From Flavipsychrobacter sp. (lineage in GTDB: Bacteria; Bacteroidota; Bacteroidia; Chitinophagales; Chitinophagaceae), in the NCBI GenBank assembly GCA_041392855.1, contig JAWKLD010000001.1, forward strand, positions 2,652,001-2,716,000: a stretch of 64,000 nucleotides of DNA. Direction: 5' to 3'. The position numbers and the translations under genes were made by a program. The notes below the pieces were generated by a model, which was not told where the DNA came from, ran no database searches, and saw nothing but the letters and a program-made list of their open reading frames with translations. This document shows, one piece after another, positions 52,641 through 61,935 of this stretch. Position 1 is the first letter of the stretch. Every line of letters begins with the position of its first letter.

Positions 52641-53807
52641 ATGAAAAGTTATATCATAGCCATATTAATGATCTTTTGTGGTGCGGTATCCACTTACGGT
52701 CAAGAAGAACTTCAATTTCCGGTTAAGAATGAAGCAAGGATCAAAAAAACATTATTTCATATTGATCATCTTGATAAGAATCATTTTATAAAAGTAACCC
52801 TGCCCAACGACAATTTTCTGCTCATAGATTTTTATAGAATGAGCTACTGGCCTACACCATCAGACCTGCAAAGTGTTTGTGACATTGCTGCTGGTACAGT
52901 TGATAATGTATCGGACAAGTTTAAAGACCAAGATGCATCTAAATGGTTGGGCTTACATGTGCCCATGAATAATAAACCAGTTATGGTGCAACTAAAAGAG
53001 CATAATGACGATGGAATATTTGTAGTGGATGGACAAGAGTCTGCAGCGTTGAAAATAGGTATGGATACCGTACAGGTGTTGAAGACCTATAAAAAGAATA
53101 CTGGTAGAAATAAGGAGTTGGAAGAGCTGGCTCAGATACAATATACTTTTGTATTAAAGGATATTAGTGATATGCAGGTGATTGCTAATAACAAGGCTTT
53201 GATAGCAGATATCGTACACACATTAGACAGTGTTGTAGCAGCTAAAAGAAGCAGATGGAAAAAAGAAGACATCTGGTACCATAAGGTAGGCATTGCCTAT
53301 GAACCCATGGAAACTGATAAGAGCGAAAAATTAACTGTTACCAATAGAGGAAACGGTATATTGAAAGGAATAGATGTAGACTACTATATAGGTGCCAGTT
53401 TGTTTAGGCATAAGCTTACACCAAATTTAGAGATGGGTGTATCTTATAAATTTCCTGACAACAAAACAGAGTACACCTATTTTAGAGCATCATTCGTAAC
53501 GCTACCACAGTTTGAACAAGTGAATACTGCACGGTTTGACTTTTACAATACCGTTTCCTTCAATGCAGAGATAGGTACTATCATTAACAGAAAAGTTTCA
53601 CAAGTACCTATTTATAATACTTCAATAGGGTTTGGATACATTATGAGTGATCATCCAAGTATTGAGCCGCACAATATGTATAGCATGTTTTTCCACTTTG
53701 GCGTATCTCCTGCTATAAGGGTAACGGGTAATCTATACTTGTTGGATATGAAGGGGCAAGACAACCAAGTATGGTCGGGGATAACAGTAGCTATGAGATT
53801 ATTTTAA
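52641..53807 (+). CDS. Secreted protein ending in a probable outer-membrane barrel
   Basis: 388 residues, family not recognised. Signal peptide of about 20 residues, ending STYGQ; residues 21-195 form a globular soluble part with no known motif; residues 215-388 alternate hydrophobic and polar residues (IDVDYYIGASLFRHKLTPNLEMGVSYKF) in the way of beta strands and end VAMRLF with the terminal aromatic residue typical of outer-membrane proteins. Third gene of the ECF operon, 3 bp after the anti-sigma-like gene, so it is probably a sensor or a target of the same regulation. Confidence 0.6.
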   Translation: MKSYIIAILMIFCGAVSTYGQEELQFPVKNEARIKKTLFHIDHLDKNHFIKVTLPNDNFLLIDFYRMSYWPTPSDLQSVCDIAAGTVDNVSDKFKDQDASKWLGLHVPMNNKPVMVQLKEHNDDGIFVVDGQESAALKIGMDTVQVLKTYKKNTGRNKELEELAQIQYTFVLKDISDMQVIANNKALIADIVHTLDSVVAAKRSRWKKEDIWYHKVGIAYEPMETDKSEKLTVTNRGNGILKGIDVDYYIGASLFRHKLTPNLEMGVSYKFPDNKTEYTYFRASFVTLPQFEQVNTARFDFYNTVSFNAEIGTIINRKVSQVPIYNTSIGFGYIMSDHPSIEPHNMYSMFFHFGVSPAIRVTGNLYLLDMKGQDNQVWSGITVAMRLF

Positions 53808-53824
53808 TAAAGGTCGGGCAGGGA

Positions 53825-56122
53825 TTATTTCATCCCTGTCCAATCTTTTAGTTTTTCTATAAGGGCTTTCTCTTCCGCTACCCAATAATTGTCTGCAGCA
53901 ATAACTTCTTTAAGGTGCGTTCTTGTATTGGTTTTATCTCCCTTTTTATAATAGCCTTCAGCTATATATAAATGTGTTTTGGTACTGTGTTCATTAATGG
54001 CCAGCGATTTTTTCATATCACTGATCATCTTGTCTGCATTATCTAACCCGTTGGGCAAGTCTAGTAGAAAGTGATAACTAATGCCACGTAAATAATAACC
54101 GAAATCGTCTAAAGGTTTTAGTTTTATATAAGTATCCAAGTAGTCTACCGCAGCCTGTGGCAATCCATTCATAAGACTTAAGTTAGCCAACCCACTATAA
54201 GCACTCGCTGTTTTATCATCAAGGGAGATAGCAGTTTCTAAAAACATTCTAGCACTATCTAATCTGTTTCTACGTTCACCCTCATTGGCAGCAACGTTGC
54301 CAAACTCAACATAGGTATTACCCATGGTGCTAAATGCAACAGCATCTTCTCGCAGATCGGTAGTGTATAGTGCAGGCAGTAGTAATCTTTTAGCTACTTT
54401 AAAATTATTTACAGAGTTATAAAATACAGCGCCGTATCTAGGTGCATTAACACGGCTTTCATCTTCGTCATAATCAAGTGTTGGGTTTAAGAACTTAGAT
54501 ATTAATGTTGCCCAAGCAGGGTCGTCATATTGCTCCGGCCAAGTAAAGAGTTGCTGTACGCCTAAGTTGTGATTAAAGGCATCATTTTCTTCATTCTCTC
54601 TCAATAGTATTATAGATACAGGGTCTACATATACCACATTGAAACCATGCCCCCAATATAGCTTCTGTTGCAGCAACGGTAATTGAGAAGTACTAAGAAC
54701 CACATAGTTGAAATTGTAAATAGAGTCTAAAGCGTAAAATTTGGACGGGTTATAATTCAACTCAAAATAATCGTCAAAAAAAGTGGAAGGAAATATATCC
54801 AGATCTCTTAGGTCTATGTATGATTTGAAGTTAGGGTAGTTGTCCCATAGTAAATAAGAGGATATAAAATAGTCTGAAAATGCAGGACCTTTTATGTTGT
54901 GTTTCTTAATAAAGTTGGCAGCACCTATAGGGTTATTCAGCATGCTTACATGAGCACCATATTTGTTCGGTGAGTTGTTATACTCATAAAATTGATTACT
55001 TACTACACTTGCATACAACAAGGCACCAATAATGATAGTGATCACTGCCCAACGCTTTGATAGTTTATGATACCACCCTTGCTGATTTAGATTGAATCTA
55101 CTTGCTAAATATGGGATAGCAATAGCTATAGAAGGAATAAATATGATCTCTGTAAAAGGAATATTTCTATTGGCTGATAATGATAAGTAGCCGAATAGAG
55201 CTAAAAGAATTAAGTAAGCAACAGTTGTGGGTCTGAATAAGCTAGGTTTGCCTTTGCGCTTGCTGATGATATATACTACCCAAAAAATAACGGCAACTAT
55301 TATAACTATAAAGTTTGCTTTTGCTTGAAGTGTCCAATACTGAGCTTCGGTAAAAGAAAACAACTCAATGGTATATTTATTAGCACTTAGCTGCCTGAAA
55401 ATTTCGAAAGGCTGTTTCCAAAGCTGTAGTCCATTGGGATTAAGTAGTATTGCTACAATTGCTGCTAAGCCTACTCCACCAAGTCTTATGGTTTGTTGCA
55501 GGTAGTCTTTGTTTTTACTAAGTAGGTAAGACAAAAAACTACCTAAGGCAAATGTGCCGATAATGATAATACCTATTGGATACCCTTCATGCATATTAGC
55601 CCAAAGGCACTGTAGTGGTATTAGCCAGAATATTTTTTTCCAGTTGAAAGAAGGATTTTTGAAAAGGATGTAAAGGTATAGGGTGGTCATTAGATGGCTT
55701 ACCATTTCAGGTCTGCCTGTCATTCGGTTTTCAGCAATGCTAAAGAATAGAAATATGGAGAGTACAGTGAAAAAGTCAGAGTGTTTTATGTCAAAGCGCT
55801 TAAAGAAAAGTTGTATCAAGCGAATGAGTAAATAAGCAATAGCGACGTTTATGGCTACTTGAAGCAGTATGACTACATGTGGTCCAAATCCTTTTTCTAA
55901 GCTTGCAATAATAAGTTCATACAACCATTTTACGTTTATCCACTCAGTACCTTCCATGGTGTAAGAAAAACTGTCGGTACGAGTAATAGCACCGTTCTCT
56001 AACATCCACCTGCCGGTAAGTAATTGCCACCAAACATCGGGTTCTCTAAGTTGCTTTAGTCCAAAAACTATTGCTATTAGGTAACAAAATAGATATGGTA
56101 GCTGTTGTATTCTCTTTTGCAT
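53825..56122 (-). CDS. GT-C-like polytopic membrane protein with C-terminal TPRs
   Basis: 765 residues. The N-terminal half has about 10-12 membrane helices and the entry motif REPDVWWQLLTGRWMLENGAITRTDSFSYT near residues 26-55, which is characteristic of a large group of GT-C-like membrane proteins with a periplasmic acidic loop. A soluble region follows, and residues 600-760 hold TPR-type helix pairs (TASAYSGLANLSLMNGLPQAAVDYLDTYIK). It could be a glycosyltransferase acting on lipid-linked sugars in the periplasm; catalysis is not proven. Its terminus faces the ECF operon with a hairpin between. Confidence 0.65.
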   Translation of the reverse strand: MQKRIQQLPYLFCYLIAIVFGLKQLREPDVWWQLLTGRWMLENGAITRTDSFSYTMEGTEWINVKWLYELIIASLEKGFGPHVVILLQVAINVAIAYLLIRLIQLFFKRFDIKHSDFFTVLSIFLFFSIAENRMTGRPEMVSHLMTTLYLYILFKNPSFNWKKIFWLIPLQCLWANMHEGYPIGIIIIGTFALGSFLSYLLSKNKDYLQQTIRLGGVGLAAIVAILLNPNGLQLWKQPFEIFRQLSANKYTIELFSFTEAQYWTLQAKANFIVIIVAVIFWVVYIISKRKGKPSLFRPTTVAYLILLALFGYLSLSANRNIPFTEIIFIPSIAIAIPYLASRFNLNQQGWYHKLSKRWAVITIIIGALLYASVVSNQFYEYNNSPNKYGAHVSMLNNPIGAANFIKKHNIKGPAFSDYFISSYLLWDNYPNFKSYIDLRDLDIFPSTFFDDYFELNYNPSKFYALDSIYNFNYVVLSTSQLPLLQQKLYWGHGFNVVYVDPVSIILLRENEENDAFNHNLGVQQLFTWPEQYDDPAWATLISKFLNPTLDYDEDESRVNAPRYGAVFYNSVNNFKVAKRLLLPALYTTDLREDAVAFSTMGNTYVEFGNVAANEGERRNRLDSARMFLETAISLDDKTASAYSGLANLSLMNGLPQAAVDYLDTYIKLKPLDDFGYYLRGISYHFLLDLPNGLDNADKMISDMKKSLAINEHSTKTHLYIAEGYYKKGDKTNTRTHLKEVIAADNYWVAEEKALIEKLKDWTGMK

Positions 56123-56175
56123 ATACTAATTCTATGGACTGAAAATACATAATAAGGGGTTGGTTTAAAAATAAA

Positions 56176-56205
56176 AAGGAGCTTGGCTTTTTTGCCAAAC
56201 TCCTT
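56176..56205 (-). terminator. Intrinsic terminator after the DUF4382 gene
   Basis: AAGGAG, mismatch, TTGGC (56176-56187), loop of six T, GCCAA, mismatch, CTCCTT (56194-56205). On the minus strand the T tract follows the stem. It lies 23 bp after the DUF4382 stop. Confidence 0.8.
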
Positions 56206-56227
56206 CTTTTAAGACACACAATGAATC

Positions 56228-57037
56228 TTATTGTATCAAAGTAGTAACACCCAGGTCTGTCTCCTGACCATAAGTGACCTTAATATTATTGAGTGTAACA
56301 TCTGTAAATAATGCTACAGCTGCATCCATAGTAATCGTATAAGTACCTTCAGGCATACCGCTGAATACAAATGTACCGTCGGCATTAGGTATAGCTGTAT
56401 AAGTATTTACACCGTCTGATGCGTATACGGTGGTCATAGCAGTTTGTGGGAGTACGGTACCCTTTATTTTACCGTTAGTAAGTGCAGTATATGCTCTTAT
56501 TACGGGTTTAAGGTTGTATTTACCATTACCTGTTTCAACTATTGATTTACCCGCATCAAAGTCTATCCAAAAAGTATAAGAACCTCCTGCTGCAAGTTCT
56601 TCATGCAGATTAAGTTTTAGGCCGCTTTCTTGTGCTGATGGTGTTTTAAGAGCATGTGTTTGCCCATTAACTACTACAGAGTTGCTGTCTCCGAGTACTA
56701 ATCTTATCTGCCCTACTTTACCTACAGGCAAGTCTGCTTGTACCAATAAAGTATCTATGCCGTTTCTAAAATCAAGTAAGTTATAAATACCTGCACGTAC
56801 CGGTGTTAGTGTAACTGCTGTACTACCTTCAACGGTCACTTCCACTTTTTGGATATCAATATTTACAGCGTCATAGTCGGCAGGCGCATCTGTCAATCGC
56901 ATAGTCACCTTAGCACTTGTATTAGAGTTGTTTTGGTTGCTAGAGTCTTTTGTACAGCTCGAAAATAGCAAGGCTCCTGCTGTAGCTAATAATACTGTAC
57001 TTAATATTGTCTTTTTAAATAATCCTTTCTTCTTCAT
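56228..57037 (-). CDS. DUF4382 domain lipoprotein
   Basis: 269 residues. Lipobox FSSC with lipidated C28 after a basic start (KKKGLFKK). Residues 40-185 are the DUF4382 domain (KVTMRLTDAPADYDAVNIDIQKVEVTVEG, LLDFRNGIDTLLVQADLPVGKVGQIRLVLG), a beta-sandwich with unknown function. Residues 190-269 look like a carboxypeptidase-regulatory-like beta domain (IKGTVLPQTAMTTVYASDGVNTYTAIPNADGTFVFSGMPEGTY). Expected at the outer membrane or cell surface. Family lipoproteins are common in Bacteroidota; no pathway link is seen here. Separate transcript, with a terminator following. Confidence 0.88.
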   Translation of the reverse strand: MKKKGLFKKTILSTVLLATAGALLFSSCTKDSSNQNNSNTSAKVTMRLTDAPADYDAVNIDIQKVEVTVEGSTAVTLTPVRAGIYNLLDFRNGIDTLLVQADLPVGKVGQIRLVLGDSNSVVVNGQTHALKTPSAQESGLKLNLHEELAAGGSYTFWIDFDAGKSIVETGNGKYNLKPVIRAYTALTNGKIKGTVLPQTAMTTVYASDGVNTYTAIPNADGTFVFSGMPEGTYTITMDAAVALFTDVTLNNIKVTYGQETDLGVTTLIQ

Positions 57038-57155
57038 ACTCTATTATTTTGGTTTAAGTTTTAGCTATTATATACTTATTAATATAGGTACGATAAAATG
57101 GTAACCTTAGTTTTTTCATAAAAAAATGTTAACTAGATAATCTAGGGCATAAAAA

Positions 57156-57178
57156 AACAGCCTGAAAACCAGGCTGTT
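57156..57178 (-). terminator. Intrinsic terminator after the TPR-like secreted gene
   Basis: AACAGCCTG (57156-57164) with CAGGCTGTT (57170-57178), loop AAAAC; on the minus strand the stem is followed by a T run (complement of the A tract at 57151-57157). Confidence 0.85.
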
Positions 57179-57210
57179 ACTGTATACTATCCCTTTAAGA
57201 TATTAGGGAA

Positions 57211-57909
57211 TTATTTTCCGTCCTCTTCTTCTGTTTTGTCGTCTTTATTCTTTTTAGCCAACTGTTGTTCTACTTGCATTAAGAACCAGTCATTAGCTCT
57301 TTTCCCCCAGAAAGGGTCTTTCATATCGCTATCATTCTCCATAGCAAAAAGTTCAGATGCTTTCTCAAAATATGGCTTTGCATTTTTTGCACCACCGCCA
57401 AACATTTTAGGAGTGAAGAATACTGAGCTACCTTTTAAGTGATATACACGAGGGTTGTCTTTATTAAGTTCCTTGGCTTTGTCCAAATTCTCTCCAAATA
57501 TCTTACCGTATTTCTGCCAGCGATTTTTACCATCTACAGACATTCTCGCTTGTGCAAGCATAGCTTTTAATACATAAGTTTCATCAGTTTCTTCACCAAG
57601 TAATGCTATTGCTTCTTGTAGTTCTGTCTCCGCTTCATCTATCATTGCATCTTTTTTTTCCATCCCTTCTAGTATGTAAGATAGCTGTGCTTTTGTATAG
57701 GCATTATAGTAGTGTGCTGCCCAGTCATCTTTCCATTTTTTAGCGATAAGCCCCATTCTATTGCTAATAGCTGTTTTGGCTTCTACATCTTCATATCTTG
57801 TTGTATCAAAATTGGTGAACGTGTTTTTTAAAACAGTGTTCATGTCTTGTGCATATCCACTAGTAGTTATTAGTGCTGCACATAGTAGTGTTAAGAAAAA
57901 GCGTGTCAT
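57211..57909 (-). CDS. Secreted helical repeat protein
   Basis: 232 residues: signal peptide of about 20 residues (ending SGYAQ), then helix-rich sequence with TPR-like spacing (AHYYNAYTKAQLSYILEGMEKKDAMIDEAETELQEAIALL, PRVYHLKGSSVFFTPKMFGGGAKNAKPYFEKASELF) and an acidic Lys/Glu tail. No known family name is certain. It follows the TonB-dependent receptor gene by 25 bp on the same strand and shares a terminator, so it is probably a periplasmic partner of that receptor. Confidence 0.65.
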   Translation of the reverse strand: MTRFFLTLLCAALITTSGYAQDMNTVLKNTFTNFDTTRYEDVEAKTAISNRMGLIAKKWKDDWAAHYYNAYTKAQLSYILEGMEKKDAMIDEAETELQEAIALLGEETDETYVLKAMLAQARMSVDGKNRWQKYGKIFGENLDKAKELNKDNPRVYHLKGSSVFFTPKMFGGGAKNAKPYFEKASELFAMENDSDMKDPFWGKRANDWFLMQVEQQLAKKNKDDKTEEEDGK

Positions 57910-57934
57910 ATAGTTTTAGTTTTCAGTTACAAAA

Positions 57935-60100
57935 TTATAATTCATCAAGGTCAAATGCTGATAGTGAGAAATTAGCACCTACGAATACCGAGCGGTATAC
58001 TGCTGGCACAATAGGATAGCGGTTCCCATTAGCATATCGATATCCAAATACATTCTTTTGGTTAGTAACGTTATCAACACCTGCATACACCACTACAAAC
58101 CATTTTTTAATAGAGGTGAGGTAGTTAAAGGTCATACTCAGGTTGTGAAAATCGGGAGTGCGGTCTCCTAAGAATTCAGTATTGTTAGGGTTATAGTATG
58201 GTCTGCCACTTGCATAGTTATAAGTAAGGTTCACTTGTGTTTGCAATTTTTCGATAAAGTATTTACTTACTACATTCATATTGTGCGTGGCTATAAATGT
58301 AGGTTGTGCTTCTACTGGATAGTTTTGAAATAGTCTTCTTGTATCAATATAGCTATACGATACCCAGAAGTCTCCATTCTTAACCGTTTCCTTATCTCTA
58401 AAGAATAGTTCGGCACCTTGAGCATATCCACTACCTGTATTACTTATACTGCCATTAGGGAAACGGAAAGTGTTGGCGTTAAACGCCCCTGCTACTTGCT
58501 CTCTTATCAGTTGGTCATAATCTTTATAATAAGCTTCTACGCGTATTGTACGATTCTTATGCATGTACTGATAGTTGGCTATGTAGTGTACTGATTTTTG
58601 AAAACCCGGTTTGCTACCTGCCAAATAATATTGTGGGTCGGCCAATTGGTAAAACATACCACTAGCTATAGAGAACTGACCATGTAGCCCTGCTCTTAAA
58701 GCAAGTGCCAACCTCGGCGCTACAGAAGTTGTACTTACTAATTGGCTATTAGTAACACGCACACCCGGTTTTACAGCCAGCCAGTTAATGGGTGTCCAGT
58801 TCATTTCCAGATAGCCTGATACTTGTGTTTCATTAAAGTTGGTATTGAATACACTAAATGTTCTATCATAGTTGAAATGTTGAAATTCGCCACCCATCAA
58901 AAAACTTAGTCTTGTTGTTGGGTAATAGTTGAGCTCTGCTCTTGCCTGAGTACGATAGTCTTTAGATAAGCTTGGTATGGTATCAAACTTAGCATCGTCT
59001 TCATTAAAACTATAACCAACAGCGACATAAGAATTCCATTTCTTGTTTAGCTTCTGCTTATAAGATACGGTGCTGTATACAGTACTGTTTGTTAACCCAA
59101 AATCTAAAGATTTACTACCATCTGTAGGATCGGGTAGTCTTGTGCCACTTTTGAAACGTTGGTAATTGACCAATGCTTTTATGATACCATCTTTTTTAGG
59201 TGTGTAGGTAAACTTTGTAGAAGCTCCTATACCTTGTGGCGCTTCATAGAAGTCGAAGTTGGTTTTCGCGATGCTGTAGAAAGGAGATACATTCGTATAA
59301 GATGCAGACCCTTCTATGCTTGTTTTCTCAAATACTTTTGACCCCGAAGCATAAACACCTGCCATGTTTAAGCCTAAGTTAAGCGTACTCTTGCTAGGTT
59401 TATCATTACTATTTAGCTCCAATACCGAAGATAGTGCCTGACCATAGCGCGCACTATAACCACCACTACTAAAAGCTACTCCTTTGAATTGAAAGGCACT
59501 AAACCTACTACGCGCTGCCACACCAGGTGCTGTACTTAAAAAAGCATTTTGTGCGGTAAGTCCATCAATGATAACAGCGGCCTCACTGGCGTCACCACCA
59601 CGAACGAATAGACCTGTTTGTGCACCTTGTTGTTGTGTGCCAGGTAGTGTTTGTATGGCTTTGGCAATGTCGGCTTGTGCACCTGCAGTAGTTACAATAT
59701 CCAGTGGTTTTAGTACTGCTTGTTTTCCGCTTGATGCCTCGAAAGAGCCTGCTGTTACAGTTACCGCTTCCAGCATGTTGGTGTTCACTTTCATTTTTAG
59801 CACTATGCCTGTTACATCTCCATTCACCTCAATGGTCATACCAGCATCCATATGGGTTACCTCTGTAGCTACCAATACTTGGCTGCCTTTCTCTGTAGTT
59901 TTGAAACTAAAATTTCCCATACTATCAGAAGTGCCGCCATCTAATGTATTATCTAAATACACACTAGCACCATTAACAGGTGCTCCGCCTTTACCGATTA
60001 TTTTACCACTAATGGTATACTGTGCCGTTGCTGCAACGGTTAATAATGACAAAATGGGTAGAAAGACTAAGCTTTTTAGTAAAGTAGATGTTTTAGTCAT
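57935..60100 (-). CDS. TonB-dependent receptor (plug plus barrel), with N-terminal carboxypeptidase-like domain
   Basis: 721 residues from the ATG at 60100 (MTKTSTLLKS); an upstream Met adds 20 residues without a signal character. Signal peptide to about residue 27, regulatory-like domain (SGKIIGKGGAPVNGASVYLDNTLDGGTSDSMGNFSF) at 30-110, plug with FVRGGDASEAAVIIDGLTAQNAF near 165, then barrel. The last strand reads FVGANFSLSAF, followed by a short DLDEL tail, not the usual terminal Phe. A companion TPR-like gene follows. Substrate unknown; no SusD gene. Confidence 0.87.
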   Translation of the reverse strand: MTKTSTLLKSLVFLPILSLLTVAATAQYTISGKIIGKGGAPVNGASVYLDNTLDGGTSDSMGNFSFKTTEKGSQVLVATEVTHMDAGMTIEVNGDVTGIVLKMKVNTNMLEAVTVTAGSFEASSGKQAVLKPLDIVTTAGAQADIAKAIQTLPGTQQQGAQTGLFVRGGDASEAAVIIDGLTAQNAFLSTAPGVAARSRFSAFQFKGVAFSSGGYSARYGQALSSVLELNSNDKPSKSTLNLGLNMAGVYASGSKVFEKTSIEGSASYTNVSPFYSIAKTNFDFYEAPQGIGASTKFTYTPKKDGIIKALVNYQRFKSGTRLPDPTDGSKSLDFGLTNSTVYSTVSYKQKLNKKWNSYVAVGYSFNEDDAKFDTIPSLSKDYRTQARAELNYYPTTRLSFLMGGEFQHFNYDRTFSVFNTNFNETQVSGYLEMNWTPINWLAVKPGVRVTNSQLVSTTSVAPRLALALRAGLHGQFSIASGMFYQLADPQYYLAGSKPGFQKSVHYIANYQYMHKNRTIRVEAYYKDYDQLIREQVAGAFNANTFRFPNGSISNTGSGYAQGAELFFRDKETVKNGDFWVSYSYIDTRRLFQNYPVEAQPTFIATHNMNVVSKYFIEKLQTQVNLTYNYASGRPYYNPNNTEFLGDRTPDFHNLSMTFNYLTSIKKWFVVVYAGVDNVTNQKNVFGYRYANGNRYPIVPAVYRSVFVGANFSLSAFDLDEL

Positions 60101-60333
60101 AAGGCAGATGCTGTATGTTAAATTCCTTTTTGGTGATATAATATGGCGCAAGTTACACATGACATTGTTATGACAGAAAAATATTTCGGCTAGATACTAA
60201 AAAATGTAGGTGAACGAATAGTAGGTGTCGGTTAGTAGAAATATTACTTATAGTTAATCCCTATATTAAGTCAATGTTAAGAACTTCTATTTGGCATTAT
60301 ACTTGTCTTAACAAAATTCTAAAGCATTTTTCT

Positions 60334-61170
60334 ATGATACGCCAACTACTATTACTCTGTACTGTGATTATTATGATCTCGTCATGCTCTGCCCCACGTG
60401 TTTATTTCCCTGATAGGGTAAATACTCCGGGCCTTAAAGAGAAAGGAGATGGTAATGTTGTAGTAGCCGCAAACCTACATATACCCGATCAGGATACAAC
60501 TTTTACAGGTTTCGATTGGTTTTCTCCTTCAGTAGACCTGAATTATGCTTTTTCAGATAATTTTGGTGTAATAGCATCTTATCGTTCCGTGCTCAATAGA
60601 AATAGACCCCAGCCCTTTAACGACTCCTTAGGCGTAGCTGATTTTGGTGGTGTTTTTAACGGATATAGATTTGATCTGGGTTTTGGTTTCTTTTCCAAAA
60701 TGGGTTCTAAGGGGCTTGTAGAGATTTATTTGGGTGGTGGCGCAGGAGAGATGAGTCGTAGGGGTTCTGTTACTCCTGTGTTAGATTACAACACTAAATA
60801 TTACCGCTACTTTGTACAGCCAGCTATTGGTTTTTATGTAAGGGAGAAATTTTCGGTAATGTGGGGCTCAAGGTTTGTAGTGCAGAAGTATACAGACTTT
60901 ACGAGCAATGATCCCTTGGCTAAATATTATATAACCGATAAATATTTTGATATAGGCAAAAGCCAAACGCCTAGCATTACTTCTCTTACCTATGCATTTG
61001 CAGAACCTTTTGTCAACCTAGAGTTTGGTGGTGAGGTTGTAAAGTTTAATATGCAATTTGGCTTAGGGTTCAGGATCAATGGGGGCAATTATAATGATAT
61101 TATGCCAGGTGGCGGGCATATGGATTTTGGTGTCAAAATTCGCAACCCACATCAGTTATTCAAAAAATAA
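60334..61170 (+). CDS. Barrel-like lipoprotein of unknown function
   Basis: 278 residues from the ATG at 60334, chosen because it gives a lipoprotein signal (MIRQLLLLCTVIIMISSC, C18). The mature part consists of alternating residues and glycine-rich turns (GFDWFSPSVDLNYAF, FRFDLGFGFFSKM-like RFDLGFGFFSKMGS, LVEIYLGGGAGEM, FVQPAIGFYVREKFSVMWG), typical of small outer-membrane barrels, though the ending HQLFKK lacks the terminal aromatic. A lipobox in front of a barrel is unusual. Divergent from the TonB-dependent receptor; function unknown. Confidence 0.6.
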   Translation: MIRQLLLLCTVIIMISSCSAPRVYFPDRVNTPGLKEKGDGNVVVAANLHIPDQDTTFTGFDWFSPSVDLNYAFSDNFGVIASYRSVLNRNRPQPFNDSLGVADFGGVFNGYRFDLGFGFFSKMGSKGLVEIYLGGGAGEMSRRGSVTPVLDYNTKYYRYFVQPAIGFYVREKFSVMWGSRFVVQKYTDFTSNDPLAKYYITDKYFDIGKSQTPSITSLTYAFAEPFVNLEFGGEVVKFNMQFGLGFRINGGNYNDIMPGGGHMDFGVKIRNPHQLFKK

Positions 61171-61198
61171 AAATAGCCACCGATATTGGTGGCTATTT
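61171..61198 (-). terminator. Intrinsic terminator shared by the convergent lipoprotein and membrane-protein genes
   Basis: AAATAGCCACC (61171-61181) pairs perfectly with GGTGGCTATTT (61188-61198), loop GATATT. The A-rich flank at 61161-61170 supplies a T tract on the minus strand, so it fits best as the end of the minus-strand membrane protein gene (stop at 61202); it begins 1 bp after the stop of the plus-strand gene. Confidence 0.85.
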
Positions 61199-61201
61199 AG
61201 C

Positions 61202-61933
61202 TTAATTCCTTTCTACTTGTTGGGTAGTAGCTACATCTTTTTTCTTACGAGATATGCCTACGGGTGTAAGTGCAAACTGTAATATCAGTACCCCAATAAG
61301 TATAATGGTGGTCACTATTGTGTTGAGCTTTGTCTCGGGCTTGCGTATACCATTAAAGAAGTACAGTGGTAGCAGCACAAAAAACGACAAGGATAGTGTG
61401 AGTATCCATATCACCCTTGCACCCGGCCAGTGCATAATTAGAAACAAGGCAGATATAAAATACAGTATACCAGCTAGTGTACCCACTCCTAGTATTATCT
61501 TTTCTCGCCCTGTATCTACTTCTTTAGTTTTTAATAGAAAGACCAATGGCAGAAATACCAAGCTGAACACCACCATGCCCGAGAAGATGAGTATACCCGC
61601 CCCGGGCCAGTGCCCTATTTTAAATATGGCACCCATTACCAGTATACATACGGCAATAGCACCACTTATTATCATCGACTTTTTCATTAGATAATAGTTT
61701 TTGATGTTTAATAAATTGATGGTCTCCTCTTCTATCTCTTTCAACTCGGTAGTATAAAACTGTTGTAGGGTTTGTTGATAGAGCTGTTTGAAATTGTCGC
61801 CATCTTTATAATCGCGCTCAATGATGCAACAGATATGATCTAAGAGGTTTAACTGCAGATCCTCCATGCTAACGCCATTACGTCTAATGTCGTCAGCGAT
61901 ATAGTCTATTTGCTCATCGGTCAACGTATACAT
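61202..61933 (-). CDS. Membrane protein with helical N-terminal domain and two HWPGA-containing hairpins
   Basis: 243 residues. Residues 1-85 are a soluble helical domain (TDEQIDYIADDIRRNGVSMEDLQLNLLDHICCIIERD), similar in pattern to the HAAS-type domains found beside PadR regulators. The rest has four to six membrane helices in two similar units: AIFKIGHWPGAGILIFSG near 101 and ALFLIMHWPGARVIWIL near 165. The same FKIxHWPGA element opens the gliding motility protein GldL. It is 2 bp after padR and shares its transcript. Function unknown; a membrane sensor regulated by PadR is plausible. Confidence 0.68.
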   Translation of the reverse strand: MYTLTDEQIDYIADDIRRNGVSMEDLQLNLLDHICCIIERDYKDGDNFKQLYQQTLQQFYTTELKEIEEETINLLNIKNYYLMKKSMIISGAIAVCILVMGAIFKIGHWPGAGILIFSGMVVFSLVFLPLVFLLKTKEVDTGREKIILGVGTLAGILYFISALFLIMHWPGARVIWILTLSLSFFVLLPLYFFNGIRKPETKLNTIVTTIILIGVLILQFALTPVGISRKKKDVATTQQVERN

Positions 61934-61935
61934 AC

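Noticed and set aside
53815..53843. Hairpin GGGCAGGGA/TCCCTGTCC at the 3' end of the GT-C-like gene
   Set aside because: It covers the minus-strand stop codon and lacks a T tract on either side; it may be a chance stem from the coding end.
59568..60173. A 201-codon plus-strand open frame opposite the TonB-dependent receptor gene
   Set aside because: It lies entirely within the well-supported receptor gene, is rich in Ser/Thr/Val from the antisense of Ala/Gly/Thr codons, and has no family resemblance.
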